Shown here: positions 36,199-45,566 of the stretch, piece after piece
How the letters are laid out: the number at the start of each line of letters is the position of its first letter
Position numbering within the stretch: the stretch's first letter is position 1
Assembly: GCF_022843985.1 (NCBI RefSeq)
Contig: NZ_JALHMP010000001.1
Span: 62,001 to 126,000 of the forward strand
Length of the DNA: 64,000 nucleotides
Origin: Phreatobacter sp.
GTDB lineage: Bacteria > Pseudomonadota > Alphaproteobacteria > Rhizobiales > Phreatobacteraceae
Direction: 5' to 3'
The notes under the pieces: model-generated
Databases searched by the model: none
Told to the model about the DNA's origin: nothing
Seen by the model: only the letters and a program-made list of their open reading frames with translations
Program-made: the position numbers and the translations under genes

Positions 36199-37674
36199 AT
36201 GCGCATCTTCACGGCCAGCATCGCGACGGAGACCAACACGTTCTCGCCCATCCCCACGGCAATGGACAATTATCTGACGTGCGTCGCCTATCGTCCGGGG
36301 GAACACCCGGTCGAGCAGCCGACCCTGTGCAGTGCACCGCTCTTCGTGGCCCGCCGCCGCGCCACCCAGGAAGGGTTCACGCTGGTGGAAGGCTCGTGCT
36401 TCTTCGCCCAGCCGGCCGGTCCGACGACCAGGCTCGCCTACGAGACCATGCGCGATGAGATCCTCGGCCAGCTACAGGCCGCGCTGCCGGTCGACGGTGT
36501 GCTCCTCGGCATGCATGGCGCGATGGTGGCCGACGGCTTTGACGACTGCGAGGGCGATGTTCTGGAGCGCGTGCGTGCGATCGTCGGACCGGATTGTGTC
36601 ATCGGCGTCGAGCTCGACCCGCACAACCACATGACCAGGAAGCGCGTCGCTCTCGCCGACATCATCATCTGCTTCAAGGAATATCCGCATGTCGATATCG
36701 TGCCGCGCGCCGAGGAACTGGTGACGCTGGTGCTGAAGACGATCCGCAAGGAGATCAGGCCGGTGGCCTCGCTCTATGACTGCGGCATGATCGCCTTCTA
36801 TCCGACGACCTCGGAGCCGAACACGTCCTTCGTCGCCCGCCAGAAGAGCTTCGAGGGCCAGGACCGTGTGCTCTCGGTCTCCTTCGTCCATGGCTTCCCC
36901 CATGCCGACGTGCCGGAGATGGGCTCGCGCATGCTGGTCTATACCGACAATGCCAAGGCGAAGGGCGACGCGCTGGCGGTCCGCCTCGGCGAGGAGATCG
37001 TCGCGCTGCGTGGCAAGACCGCGCCTCCCAACCTCGACTTCGTCGACGCCCTCGACCAGGCGTTGGCCACCAATACGGCGAGCGGCCCGGCCATCATCGC
37101 CGAGCCGGCCGACAATGCCGGCGGCGGCTCGGCCTCCGACAACACGCTCTCTTTGCGCACCCTCGTCGCCCGCGGCGTCGAGAATGCCGCGGTTGCGCCA
37201 CTCTGGGATCCCCAAGCCGTCGCCTTCTGCCATGCCGTCGGTGCCGGGGCGCGACTGCGCCTGCGGATCGGCGGCAAGACATCGGAACTCTCCGGCGATC
37301 CCTTCGATGCCGATTGCGAGGTGCTGGCGGTAGCCAAGGACTGCCACCAGAGCTTCGGCGAGGCCAAGGGGCCGCTCGGCGACCTTGCGGCGGTCAGGAT
37401 TGGCTGCGTCACCGTCATCATGAACACCAACCGCGCCCAGGCCCTCGGACGCGAGCTCTTCACGGCCCTCGGCCTCGACCCGGCCTCCTATCGGCTGCTG
37501 GTGCTGAAATCGGCGCAGCATTTCATGGCCGCCTATGGGCCGCTGGCGTCCCGGGTCTTCTATTCCGAGACGCAGGGCCCCTCGACCCAGCGCTACGAGA
37601 AGCACAGCTACAGCCGGATCGCCCGGCCGAAATGGCCGATAGACGCGCAGGCGTCGGGCGCGCTGATCCTCTGA
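36199..37674 (+). CDS. M81 family metallopeptidase (MlrC-like)
   Basis: A 491-residue protein of the M81/DUF1485 family, whose best-known member is microcystinase MlrC, a metal-dependent peptidase of linear peptides. Seen: ATETNTFSPI near the N-terminus, GMHGAMVADGFDDCEGD (metal His/Asp), ELDPHNHMT, FKEYPHVD and PADNAGGGSASDNT. No signal peptide. Start: ATG at 36199; the longer frame adds ten residues. It is divergent from the dehydrogenase operon across about 137 bp. Family members in Hyphomicrobiales often sit by peptide or amino-acid importers, as here by aapMQ, but the substrate is not known. Confidence 0.85.
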   Translation: MRIFTASIATETNTFSPIPTAMDNYLTCVAYRPGEHPVEQPTLCSAPLFVARRRATQEGFTLVEGSCFFAQPAGPTTRLAYETMRDEILGQLQAALPVDGVLLGMHGAMVADGFDDCEGDVLERVRAIVGPDCVIGVELDPHNHMTRKRVALADIIICFKEYPHVDIVPRAEELVTLVLKTIRKEIRPVASLYDCGMIAFYPTTSEPNTSFVARQKSFEGQDRVLSVSFVHGFPHADVPEMGSRMLVYTDNAKAKGDALAVRLGEEIVALRGKTAPPNLDFVDALDQALATNTASGPAIIAEPADNAGGGSASDNTLSLRTLVARGVENAAVAPLWDPQAVAFCHAVGAGARLRLRIGGKTSELSGDPFDADCEVLAVAKDCHQSFGEAKGPLGDLAAVRIGCVTVIMNTNRAQALGRELFTALGLDPASYRLLVLKSAQHFMAAYGPLASRVFYSETQGPSTQRYEKHSYSRIARPKWPIDAQASGALIL

Positions 37675-37681
37675 TGCGGGC

Positions 37682-38827
37682 TCAGCGGACCCTTTCGGGG
37701 TTCAGGTCCTTCTCGAGGCGCTGCGAGTAGCGGCTCATCGTGTAGCAGGCGATGAAATAGACGAAGGCCGCGTAGAGATAGGCCTCGGTGGCGAAGCCGA
37801 GCCAGTTCGAATCGCCCAGAGCCGAGCGCAGCGTTGTGAAGAAGTCGAAGATGCCGATGATGAGGACCAGCGTCGTGTCCTTGAACAGGCCGATGAAGGT
37901 GTTGACCTGCGCCGGTATGGTGATCTTCAGCGCCTGCGGCAGAACAATGAAGCGCATCGCCTGGGCATAGTTCAGCCCCAGCGAGTCGGCGCCTTCGAAC
38001 TGACCCTTGGGAATCGCCTGCAGACCGCCGCGGAAGACCTCCGCCATATAGGCGGCGGCAAAGACGATGAAGGCGATCTGGGCGCGGATCAGCCGGTCGA
38101 TCTCGACGCCCTGCGGCATGAAGAGCGGCACGATGAAGGTCGCAATGAACAGGAGCGAGATCAGCGGCACGCCGCGGATGAACTCGATCCAGGTGACCGA
38201 CAGTGCCCGTACGATGGGGCGTTTCGAGCGACGGCCAAGCGCCAGCATGATGCCGATCGGATAGGCCATGGCGAGGCCGAAGACCGACAGGAAGATGGTC
38301 ACCAGCCAGCCGCCCCAGAGCCGCGTTCCTACCGGTTCGAGGCCGGGGATCGGAATGCCGAGGACCGAGCCGCCCATCAGGCCCCACATAACCGCGAGGA
38401 CGGCGAACCACGCATAGACCAGTTCGCGCCGCCAGAACAGGCGCTGGGTCGAGAGGGCCACCATGACAGCGAAGATCACCAGGACGGTGGCCGGCCGCCA
38501 GCGCAGCTCGAAGGGGTAGAGGCCGAATACCGAGAACCAGAACTTCTCGCCGATGAAGGCCCAGCAGGCCCCGCCGGCCTCGCGGCACTGGGCGGCGGTG
38601 CCGGTCCAGGTGGCGTTGATGAAGGCCCAGGACAGGAACGGCGGCAGGGTCCAGGCAAGGATGGCGACGCATGCCAGGGTGATCACCGCAGTGCCGGGGG
38701 TGCCGAAATAGGTTCGGAACAGCGCCAAGGGCAACGGCGGCAGAACGCTGGCCGGCGGCTTCAGGTCGGCCAGCTTTTCACTGGCGACATAGTGGACGAG
38801 GGCGTCCGGTGCGACGGGGCGGTTCAT
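37682..38827 (-). CDS. aapM: General L-amino acid ABC transporter permease AapM
   Basis: A 381-residue inner-membrane permease of the polar amino-acid (His/Glu/Gln) group. Seen: an N-terminal cytoplasmic stretch, a first helix at about 52-75, a long cytoplasmic/periplasmic insertion typical of AapM, then BPD_transp_1 with EVFRGGLQAIPKGQFEGADSLGLNYAQAMRFIVLPQALKI. Start: ATG at 38827; nine further residues are possible upstream. It begins 4 bp after aapQ. The aapP ATPase gene that usually follows is absent; the next gene is the convergent M81 peptidase. Confidence 0.92.
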   Translation of the reverse strand: MNRPVAPDALVHYVASEKLADLKPPASVLPPLPLALFRTYFGTPGTAVITLACVAILAWTLPPFLSWAFINATWTGTAAQCREAGGACWAFIGEKFWFSVFGLYPFELRWRPATVLVIFAVMVALSTQRLFWRRELVYAWFAVLAVMWGLMGGSVLGIPIPGLEPVGTRLWGGWLVTIFLSVFGLAMAYPIGIMLALGRRSKRPIVRALSVTWIEFIRGVPLISLLFIATFIVPLFMPQGVEIDRLIRAQIAFIVFAAAYMAEVFRGGLQAIPKGQFEGADSLGLNYAQAMRFIVLPQALKITIPAQVNTFIGLFKDTTLVLIIGIFDFFTTLRSALGDSNWLGFATEAYLYAAFVYFIACYTMSRYSQRLEKDLNPERVR

Positions 38828-38831
38828 GGCA

Positions 38832-40010
38832 TCAGCGCTCCCGGATCGCGACACGGCCGTTGTACCAATTCATGAAGGCCGAGGTCAGTAGCGAGATCGT
38901 CAGGTAGACCAGGGCGAAGACAAGGATCACCTCGACGGCGCGACCAGTCTGATTCATCGTCGTGTTGGAGACGTGCACGAGATCCGGATAGCCGATCGCC
39001 ACAGCCAGCGACGAGTTCTTGGTGAGGTTGAGATACTGGCTGGTGAGCGGCGGGATGATCACCCGCAGCGCCTGTGGCAGGATGACCAGACGCATGATGC
39101 GCGGCGCCGGCAGACCCAGGGCCCGGGCGGCCTCCCACTGGCCCTTGTAAACCGAGACAATGCCGCCGCGGACGATCTCAGCGATGAAGGCGGCAGTGTA
39201 GAGCACGAGGCCGAGCAGAAGGGCGACGAATTCGGGCGAGAGTTCGATGCCGCCGGTGAAGTTGAAGCCCTGGAGGACCGGAACGCTCAGGGTCGCGGGG
39301 AAGCCCTGCGCAGCCAGTGCCAGGAACGGCAGACCGATGATCAGCGCGGCGGCGATTGGCAGGGTCGGCGGCGCGTCACCGGCGGCCTCGCGGCGCCGCC
39401 GCAGCGCGCGGGCCGCGATGAAGGCGCCGATGATGCCGGCGACGAGGGCCCAGATGACGGGCCAGAGCGCAGGCGACCATTCGACCCACGGCACCTTCAT
39501 GCCGCGGTTCGACAGGAACATGCCAGGCCCCAGCGGCAGGGCCTGTCGCGGGCCCGGCAAGGTGTTGATGATGGCGTACCAAAGGAAGAGCTGCAGCAGC
39601 AGCGGCGTGTTGCGGACGACCTCGACATAGCCGGAGACCAGGCGCGCCAGCAGCGGGTTGGAGGACAGGCGCATGACGCCGAGCGCGACCCCGAGCAGGG
39701 TGGCGAGAATGATCCCGACCACCGCAACGCGCAGCGTGTTGAGAAGGCCGACGATCACGGCACGGCCATAGCTGTCAGTCGGCGCGAAGGGAATCAGACC
39801 CTCGCCGATGGCGAAATTGGCGGGGCGGTCGAGGTAGTCCCAGCCAAAGATCAGACCACGCGCCACCATATTGGCGGACATGTTGTTCCAGGCCGCCCAT
39901 ACGACGACGAGGACGAAGACGACGAGAACCGTCTGCAGTGCCAGCCCGCGCTTGACCGGGTCGTTCCAGAACGCAGTCTTGGTGGCTGGTGGGGTCTCGA
40001 TCGTGCTCAT
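38832..40010 (-). CDS. aapQ: General L-amino acid ABC transporter permease AapQ
   Basis: A 392-residue inner-membrane permease that pairs with AapM. Seen: N-terminal helix (about 25-45), FGWDYLDRPANFAIGEGLIPF, the pore segment with RNTPLLLQLFLWYAI, a long insertion, and the EAA loop EIVRGGIVSVYKGQWEAARALGLPAPRIMRLVILPQALRVI. Start: ATG at 40010 with GGAAG 5 bp upstream; ATG at 40022 is a near alternative. It is separated from aapJ by 122 bp holding a strong hairpin, which usually lowers permease expression relative to the binding protein. Confidence 0.92.
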   Translation of the reverse strand: MSTIETPPATKTAFWNDPVKRGLALQTVLVVFVLVVVWAAWNNMSANMVARGLIFGWDYLDRPANFAIGEGLIPFAPTDSYGRAVIVGLLNTLRVAVVGIILATLLGVALGVMRLSSNPLLARLVSGYVEVVRNTPLLLQLFLWYAIINTLPGPRQALPLGPGMFLSNRGMKVPWVEWSPALWPVIWALVAGIIGAFIAARALRRRREAAGDAPPTLPIAAALIIGLPFLALAAQGFPATLSVPVLQGFNFTGGIELSPEFVALLLGLVLYTAAFIAEIVRGGIVSVYKGQWEAARALGLPAPRIMRLVILPQALRVIIPPLTSQYLNLTKNSSLAVAIGYPDLVHVSNTTMNQTGRAVEVILVFALVYLTISLLTSAFMNWYNGRVAIRER

Positions 40011-40073
40011 GAGGACTTCCATGGTGCCGTGGCACGGAAGGAGGAAGGCAAGAGCCATGCCCGGCAAAGAGGA

Positions 40074-40097
40074 ACCGGGGCGCTTACGCGCCCCGGT
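40074..40097. promoter_or_regulatory. Intercistronic hairpin between aapJ and aapQ
   Basis: A 10-bp perfect stem, 40074-40083 paired with 40088-40097, with a TTAC loop and mostly G/C pairs. It lies 35-58 bp after the aapJ stop and before aapQ. There is no T run, so it is more likely an mRNA-stabilising or attenuating element that favours binding-protein production than a full terminator. Confidence 0.6.
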
Positions 40098-40132
40098 GGG
40101 TCATGGCTGCCGAAACTCGGCGAAACGGCCGA

Positions 40133-41166
40133 TCAACGGGCCGGCGGGGCGTAAAGCAGGCCGCCTTTGGTCCAGATATTGTTCTGGCCGCGCTCAAGGC
40201 CGAGCGGCGTGTTGACACCGAGGTGACGCTCGAACATCTCGCCGTAATTGCCGAAGGCCTTGATGATGGTGCGGGCATACTGGTCGTTGGCCGCGCCGAT
40301 CGCCGTGCCCATGCCGGGCTCGACGCCAAGCAGGCGACGGATGCGCGGATCGGTGGCGGAACCAGCGATCTGATCGACATTGGCCTGGGTGATACCGAAC
40401 TCCTCGGCGTCGATCAGGGCAAAGACCGTCCAGGCGACGATGTTGGTAAACTCTTCATCGCCCTGACGGATGGTCGGGCCGAGGGGCTCCTTCGAGATGC
40501 GCTCCGGCAGGATCACGTGGTCGCGCGGGTTGCTGAGCAGCGTGCGCTGCGCGGCGAGCGCGGCGAAGTCGTTGGTGAAGAGTCGCAGCGGCCCTGGTCA
40601 TAGGCGCGGCGCAGTTCGTCCAGCGCCTCGATGACGACGGGGCGGAACGTCATGTTGTTCTGGCGGAAGAAGTCCGCGAGGTTCAGTTCGGTCGTGGTGC
40701 CCGGCTGGACGCAGACGGTGGCGCCATTCAGCGCGCGGGCCGAGGTGACGTTGAGGCGGCGCGGCACCATGATGGCCTGACCGTCATAGAAAATGATGGC
40801 CGGGAAGTTGAAGCGGTTGACGCCAGTATCGCGGGTCAGGGTCCAGGTCGTGTTGTTCGACAGGACGTCGACTTCGCCATTTGTCAGGGCAGGGAAACGC
40901 GACTGCGTCGTCACCGGTACGAACTCGACCTTGGACGGGTCGTTGAAGATGGTGATGGCGATGGCACGGCAGACCTCGACGTTGAAGCCGCCCCAGACGC
41001 CCTGGGCGTTCGGCACACCGAAGCCAGGGTTGGACGGACCCTGCACGCCGCAGCGGAGCGTACCGCGGGCCTTGATGGCGTCGAGGTCGCGGCCGGCTTC
41101 GGCGGCCGTCGGGCCGAACACGAAGGCCGCAGCCGCGAGGCCCGCCAGGACGAAATTCCTGATCAT
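40133..41166 (-). pseudogene. aapJ: aapJ, general L-amino acid binding protein, broken by a one-base frameshift
   Basis: The reading frame from ATG 41166 has a signal peptide (ending TAAEA) and clear AapJ sequence (LDAIKARGTLRCGVQG, NGEVDVLSNNTTWTLTRD, ELRRAYDQGRCDS). It then runs into an unrelated frame near 40582. The rest (PERISKEPLGPTIRQGDEEF onward) is in another frame and ends at 40133. Joining the two needs one extra base: the span is 1034 nt, one short of 345 codons. The lost base lies at the GACTCTTCACC sequence, where GAC-TCN-TTC-ACC is expected. It is either a true mutation that silences the protein or a sequencing/assembly error; raw reads would decide. A programmed shift is unlikely as no slippery site is visible. 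Confidence 0.85.
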
Positions 41167-41531
41167 TCGCTACTCTCCTGTGAAGACCTGCGGCCGACCG
41201 GATCGGTGGGCGCAGGGGAAACCTCTCGCTCCCGGGACGTCCGGCAGCAGCACGCAGTTCTGAAATCGATCCTTTACCTTTTCAACGGGGCCATCAATAT
41301 CTGTGACAATTTGCATCAGGTCTGTTTATCGATTGCGCAGGACAGCCCGCATCTGCCGCATTGAGCGGCAAACGCTGTCAACGTTCGCCCCGAGGCGCGA
41401 AGCCTTCGCGGTTATCCGGCACGTTAAGCCGCAATAGCATGCTCACTGAACGGGCAGCGCAGCCGGCAACTCCCGGCTGGACCACGACCCTCGCGGCGAT
41501 TGGTCGCACCTGTTGAGCGTGGCGCCATCGC
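41167..41531. other. 365-bp intergenic region upstream of aapJ, holding its promoter
   Basis: The region between the aapJ start and the cynF stop contains no convincing ORF. It includes AT-rich sequence around 41270-41340 that may carry the aapJ promoter. A weak inverted repeat at 41460-41466/41473-41479 (CAGCCGG with CCGGCTG, 6-base loop) near the end of cynF lacks a T run, so a terminator is not supported. No sigma54 or Pho-like site was seen. Confidence 0.5.
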
Positions 41532-43469
41532 TCACGGCGCAGGCGCAGGCCCTCTGCGATAGGCCCGAGCGTGGAGGCCGTGGGCCTTCAGACGCGAAGC
41601 TAAGGTGGTAGGGCGGATCCCGAGCCGCTCCGCCGCGCCACCCGGGCCTGAGACCTTGCCCCCCGCCAGTTCCAGCGCGGCGACAAGGTTGTGGCGATCG
41701 CGGAGCCGACGATGGTCATCGGTGAGAATTCCGGGGCCGGCAGTAAGGGCGAGGCCGGGCGACGGCAGGCGGACCGCTGCACCCGGCAGGTCGATCGACA
41801 GGCGGCCGTTGCGGGCGAGAATGGCCGCCCTTTCGATAACGTTCTGCAATTCGCGTACATTGCCGGGCCAGCCATAGCCGGCAAGGCGGCGGACATCGGC
41901 CTCGGACAAACCGAGTCCTGAGGTCTTCAGCTTGCGCTCGGCATGGCGGAGGAAATGCAGGGCGAGTGGCGCCACATCGTCCGCCCGCTCGCGCAGCGGC
42001 ACCGAATGGATCGGGAAAACGTCGAGGCGGAAATAGAGATCCTCGCGGAAGCGCCCTGCCCTCACCTCGGCCCGAAGATCGCGGTTGGTGGCGGCGATGA
42101 CGCGGACATCGACGCTGCGGGTGCGCTCGTCGCCGACGCGCTCGAACTGGCCCTCCTGCAGGATCCGCAGCAGCTTGCCCTGAAGTTCCAGCGGGATCTC
42201 GCCGACCTCGTCGAGGAAGAGTGTGCCGCCGTCGGCGAGTTCGAAACGGCCGACACGGTCGCGCAGCGCGCCGGTAAAGGCGCCGCGGACATGGCCGAAG
42301 AATTCGCTCTCGAAGAGTTCGCGCGGGATGGCGGCGCAATTGACGCGAATGAGTGGCCGGTCGCGCCGGCCACTGGCCTCGTGGATGGCACGGCCGATCA
42401 GTTCCTTCCCGGTGCCGGATTCGCCGGTGACCAGGACTGTCGCGTCGGTCGGGGCGACGAGGTCGATCTGGCGCAGGATCTTCTGGATCGCGGCCGAGCG
42501 GCCGATAATGCCGCGATGGTTGCTTTCCAGGCGGATCTCCTCCTGCAGATAGGCATTTTCCCGCTCCAGCCGCTGGCGCAGAGTATCAACCTCGGCGAGG
42601 GCCTGCCGCAGCTTCTCCTCGGCCTCGCGGCGCTGGCTCACGTCGCGAAAGACGATGACAGCGCCGATAATGGCGCCGCGCTCGCGGATCGGCGTCGAGG
42701 TATACTCGACCCAGAGCGGCGTGCCGTCCTTGCGCCAGAACACCTCGCCCGCCACGGTCTGGACGGCACCGTTGCGAAAGGCCGCATAGATCGGGCAGTC
42801 GTGGTTCGGATAGGGCGAGCCGTCAGCACGTTGGTGGTGCACCAGGGAGTGCATGTCCTTGCCGACCAGTTCCTCCGCTGTCCAGCCGAGCAGAGCCTCG
42901 GCGGCCGGGTTGACGAAGGTCGTCTTCCCGTCGGCGTTGACGCCGTAGATGCCCTCGCCGGCTGCCTTGAGGATGAGCTGGTTCTCCTTCTCGATCGTGT
43001 GGAAGAGCCGCTCGACCCGCTTCCACTCGTCGATGCCCTGGCGGAGCGTCCCGTCGGCGTCGGCATCGACGTCGCGGCGATGGCGCGCCGCCAGATCGGC
43101 CATGGTGAGAAGAACCAACGGGCCATCGGCGGCCTGCAGGACTGCGCCCGCATATTCCAGCTTCAACTCGCCGCCGCCGGCCTTCAGCGGCGTCAGGCTG
43201 CGGGTGAAGGCCCGGCCACGGTGCAGGACCTCCTCGGTGAAGACGACGAGCGCGGGACGCTGGCCACGGTGGAGATCGGTGATCTTCAGGGTGCGCAGCA
43301 CGGCGACGCGATAGCCGAGCAGATGCTGCGCGGCGGCATTGGCGTCGCGGATCGCACCCGACCGTGGATCGACCACGATGGCCGCATCGGTCAGGCTGTC
43401 GAAGGCTGGGCCAAAAGACGACAACGCCGCAAGGGACTGTGCGGCGGATAAGGATGCAGCACTGGCCAT
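41532..43469 (-). CDS. cynF: Sigma54-dependent activator (CynF-like) with PAS domains
   Basis: A 645-residue enhancer-binding protein. Order: PAS-like region (about 20-125), a clear PAS (about 160-290, with [16 protein letters not shown]), a coiled-coil linker, the AAA+ domain with Walker [15 protein letters not shown] loop at residues 396-401 that contacts sigma54, and Walker [13 protein letters not shown] Fis-type HTH closes it (about 600-640, [17 protein letters not shown]). Start: ATG at 43469 with AAGGGAGA 7 bp upstream. It faces the cyanate operon, which has a GG-N10-GC promoter. A sigma54-type CynF is known for the cyn genes of Pseudomonas pseudoalcaligenes CECT5344. The signal may be nitrogen limitation or cyanate, not provable here. 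Confidence 0.85.
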   Translation of the reverse strand: MASAASLSAAQSLAALSSFGPAFDSLTDAAIVVDPRSGAIRDANAAAQHLLGYRVAVLRTLKITDLHRGQRPALVVFTEEVLHRGRAFTRSLTPLKAGGGELKLEYAGAVLQAADGPLVLLTMADLAARHRRDVDADADGTLRQGIDEWKRVERLFHTIEKENQLILKAAGEGIYGVNADGKTTFVNPAAEALLGWTAEELVGKDMHSLVHHQRADGSPYPNHDCPIYAAFRNGAVQTVAGEVFWRKDGTPLWVEYTSTPIRERGAIIGAVIVFRDVSQRREAEEKLRQALAEVDTLRQRLERENAYLQEEIRLESNHRGIIGRSAAIQKILRQIDLVAPTDATVLVTGESGTGKELIGRAIHEASGRRDRPLIRVNCAAIPRELFESEFFGHVRGAFTGALRDRVGRFELADGGTLFLDEVGEIPLELQGKLLRILQEGQFERVGDERTRSVDVRVIAATNRDLRAEVRAGRFREDLYFRLDVFPIHSVPLRERADDVAPLALHFLRHAERKLKTSGLGLSEADVRRLAGYGWPGNVRELQNVIERAAILARNGRLSIDLPGAAVRLPSPGLALTAGPGILTDDHRRLRDRHNLVAALELAGGKVSGPGGAAERLGIRPTTLASRLKAHGLHARAYRRGPAPAP

Positions 43470-43487
43470 GCGCGGGTCTCCCTTTTT

Positions 43488-43501
43488 CACGAATATTCGT
43501 G
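43488..43501. promoter_or_regulatory. Candidate upstream activator site (perfect 14-bp palindrome)
   Basis: CACGAATATTCGTG is a perfect palindrome 18 bp from the CynF-like start and about 129 bp upstream of the likely sigma54 transcription start near 43624. That is the usual range for an enhancer-binding site. Half-site copies (TTTCGT, TTTCGT, ATCGTG) follow over the next 50 bp. It is a good candidate for CynF binding and for self-regulation. Confidence 0.5.
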
Positions 43502-43597
43502 CTCTTGATCCCGATCTTTCGTCAATGATGATTTTTCGTTAGATCGGAAATCGTGAGGAATCCGTCATTTTGTCCGCTTTCGCACGGTCCCGCGCAC

Positions 43598-43613
43598 TGG
43601 CCCCAACCTTGCT
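43598..43613 (+). promoter_or_regulatory. Sigma54 (-24/-12) promoter of the cyn operon
   Basis: TGG at 43598-43600 and TTGCT ending at 43613 give GG (43599-43600) and GC (43611-43612) exactly 10 bp apart, matching the TGGCACG-N4-TTGCW consensus in most positions (TGGCCCC-N4-TTGCT). It lies 55 bp upstream of the cynA start, and the adjacent divergent gene encodes a sigma54 activator. Confidence 0.7.
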
Positions 43614-43667
43614 TAACCATCGTGAGTGAAGCCGAGGCGCCGAACGCCGGAACCCTGAGGACGACCC

Positions 43668-45047
43668 ATGGCTCTGTTCGACAATCCCTTCAATGCCGCC
43701 AAGACATTCCTCAAGGGCTGCGTCTGCGGGCGCCACGCCTCCGCTAGCGAGCACGCGGCCGCGATCAAGGCCGAGGCGGTCGCCGTCGAGGCGGCCGGCG
43801 AGGAAAGCCGCTATCGCCGCATCGTCGAACAGGCGGTGATGCGGGCACTGTTCCCCCAGGACCACCAACGCCGTGCCTTCCTGAAGGCGGTGGGTGCCAC
43901 CACGGCCGCAGCCGCCATCGCGACCTTCTTCCCCATCGGCGCGGCGACCGAGGCCCTCGCCCAGACCGGCCCGATCGAAAAAAAGGATCTCAAGGTCGGC
44001 TTCATCCCGATCACCTGCGCGACGCCGATCATCATGGCGCATCCGCTTGGCTTCTACTCCAAGCACGGGCTGAACGTCGAAGTGGTGCGCACTGCCGGCT
44101 GGGCGGTCATCCGCGACAAGACCATCAACAAGGAATATGACGCCGCCCATATGCTGGCGCCGATGCCGCTCGCCATCACCATGGGCGTCGGCTCCAACCC
44201 GATCCCCTATTCGGTCTCGGCCATCGAGAACATCAACGGCCAAGCCATCACGCTGGCCAACAAGCACCGGAACAAGCGCGACCCGAAGGACTGGAAGGGC
44301 TTCCGCTTTGCCGTGCCCTTCGACTTCTCTATCCACAACTATCTCTTGCGCTACTACCTCGCCGAGGCAGGGCTGGATCCTGACCGCGACGTGCAGATCC
44401 GCTCGGTGCCGCCGCCGGAAATGGTCGCCAACCTGCGCGCCGACAACATCGACGGCTATCTCGGCCCCGATCCGTTCAACCAGCGGGCGGTCTTCGATGG
44501 CGTCGGCTTCATCCACATCCTCTCCAAGGAACTGTGGGACGGCCATCCCTGCTGCGCCTTCGCGGCCAGCCGCGAATTCGTCACCACCATGCCCAACACC
44601 TACAGGGCGCTGCTGAAGGCCATTATCGACGCGACCGCCCATGCGCAGAAGGCGGAGAACCGCAGGGAGATCGCCGCGGCCATCGCCGCTCCGAACTACC
44701 TGAACCAGCCGGTCACGGTCCTGGAGCAGGTCCTGACCGGCACCTATGCCGATGGCCTCGGCCAGGTGAAGCGCGACCCGAACCGCATCCAGTTCGATCC
44801 CTTCCCCTGGGAAAGTTTCTCGGTGTGGATCCTCACCCAGATGAAGCGCTGGGGTCAGATTCGGGGTGACATCGACTATGACGGCATCACCCGTCAGGTG
44901 TTCCTGGCGACTGACGCCGCGGCGATGATGCGGGAACTCGGTCTCACGCCCCCGACGGCGTCAACCAAGACCTTTGCCGTCATGGGCAAGCCTTTCGATC
45001 CGGCGAAGCCCGAGGAGTATATCGCCTCGTTCGCCATCAGGCGGTGA
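43668..45047 (+). CDS. cynA: CynA/NrtA-type ABC substrate-binding protein, Tat-exported, with N-terminal extension
   Basis: A 459-residue periplasmic binding protein of the nitrate/bicarbonate/cyanate (NrtA/CmpA/CynA) family. Residues 1-66 form a charged cytoplasmic extension with a Cys-Val-Cys at 18-20. Then comes a twin-arginine signal ([10 protein letters not shown], Arg68-Arg69, hydrophobic to about 97). The mature part has [51 protein letters not shown] and [12 protein letters not shown], all typical of NrtA. First gene of the operon with permease, ATPase and cyanase. Cyanate is the likely substrate by neighbourhood. Start: ATG at 43668, 55 bp after the sigma54 promoter. Confidence 0.85.
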   Translation: MALFDNPFNAAKTFLKGCVCGRHASASEHAAAIKAEAVAVEAAGEESRYRRIVEQAVMRALFPQDHQRRAFLKAVGATTAAAAIATFFPIGAATEALAQTGPIEKKDLKVGFIPITCATPIIMAHPLGFYSKHGLNVEVVRTAGWAVIRDKTINKEYDAAHMLAPMPLAITMGVGSNPIPYSVSAIENINGQAITLANKHRNKRDPKDWKGFRFAVPFDFSIHNYLLRYYLAEAGLDPDRDVQIRSVPPPEMVANLRADNIDGYLGPDPFNQRAVFDGVGFIHILSKELWDGHPCCAFAASREFVTTMPNTYRALLKAIIDATAHAQKAENRREIAAAIAAPNYLNQPVTVLEQVLTGTYADGLGQVKRDPNRIQFDPFPWESFSVWILTQMKRWGQIRGDIDYDGITRQVFLATDAAAMMRELGLTPPTASTKTFAVMGKPFDPAKPEEYIASFAIRR

Positions 45048-45070
45048 CGGGCACGCCAGGGACCATGCCC

Positions 45071-45535
45071 ATGACCCGGCCTCCCGTTCCACCCTTCACG
45101 CTGGAAACGGCGCGCCAGAAGGTGCGCGTCGCCGAGGACGCCTGGAACACCCGCGATCCCGAGCGGGTGGCGCTGGCCTATACCGAGGGCAGCACCTGGC
45201 GAAACCGGTCGGATTTCTTTTCAGGGCGCCCGGCGATCCGCAGCTTTCTCGCCGCCAAATGGGCGAGGGAAAGGGACTACCGGCTGATCAAGGAGCTCTG
45301 GGCCTTCCACGAGAACCGGATCGCCGTGCGCTTTCAGTACGAATGGCACAACGCTGGCGGGGCCTGGTTCCGCTCCCACGGCAACGAACAATGGCAGTTC
45401 GACGCCGAAGGCTACATGGAGCGGCGCGAGGCCAGCATCAACGACGTCCCCATCGCCGAGGCCGACCGCCGCTTCACCTGGCCGCTCGGCATCCGCCCGG
45501 CCAATTGTCCCGGCCTGACGGAGCTTGGCCTGTGA
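45071..45535 (+). CDS. DUF1348 protein, NTF2-like fold
   Basis: A 154-residue protein of the DUF1348/SnoaL-like group, a small cytoplasmic alpha+beta barrel. Seen: [69 protein letters not shown] and [10 protein letters not shown]. Start: ATG at 45071 has AGGGA 8 bp upstream and the usual MTRPP-type N-terminus. A GTG at 45044 overlapping the cynA stop is possible (nine more residues). It sits inside the cyanate operon between binding protein and permease. No enzymatic role has been assigned to the family as far as I know, so its place here is an open question. Confidence 0.85.
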   Translation: MTRPPVPPFTLETARQKVRVAEDAWNTRDPERVALAYTEGSTWRNRSDFFSGRPAIRSFLAAKWARERDYRLIKELWAFHENRIAVRFQYEWHNAGGAWFRSHGNEQWQFDAEGYMERREASINDVPIAEADRRFTWPLGIRPANCPGLTELGL

Positions 45536-45566
45536 CCCCTTCCCTTTTCCGTCGCGAGACCCGGCC

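Noticed and set aside
40575-40595. Programmed frameshift in aapJ
   Set aside because: No slippery heptamer or downstream structure is evident, and AapJ-family proteins are normally made from one frame. A mutation or sequence error is simpler.
41460-41479. Inverted repeat near the cynF end as a terminator
   Set aside because: The stem is only 7 bp with a 6-base loop and no T run on either strand.
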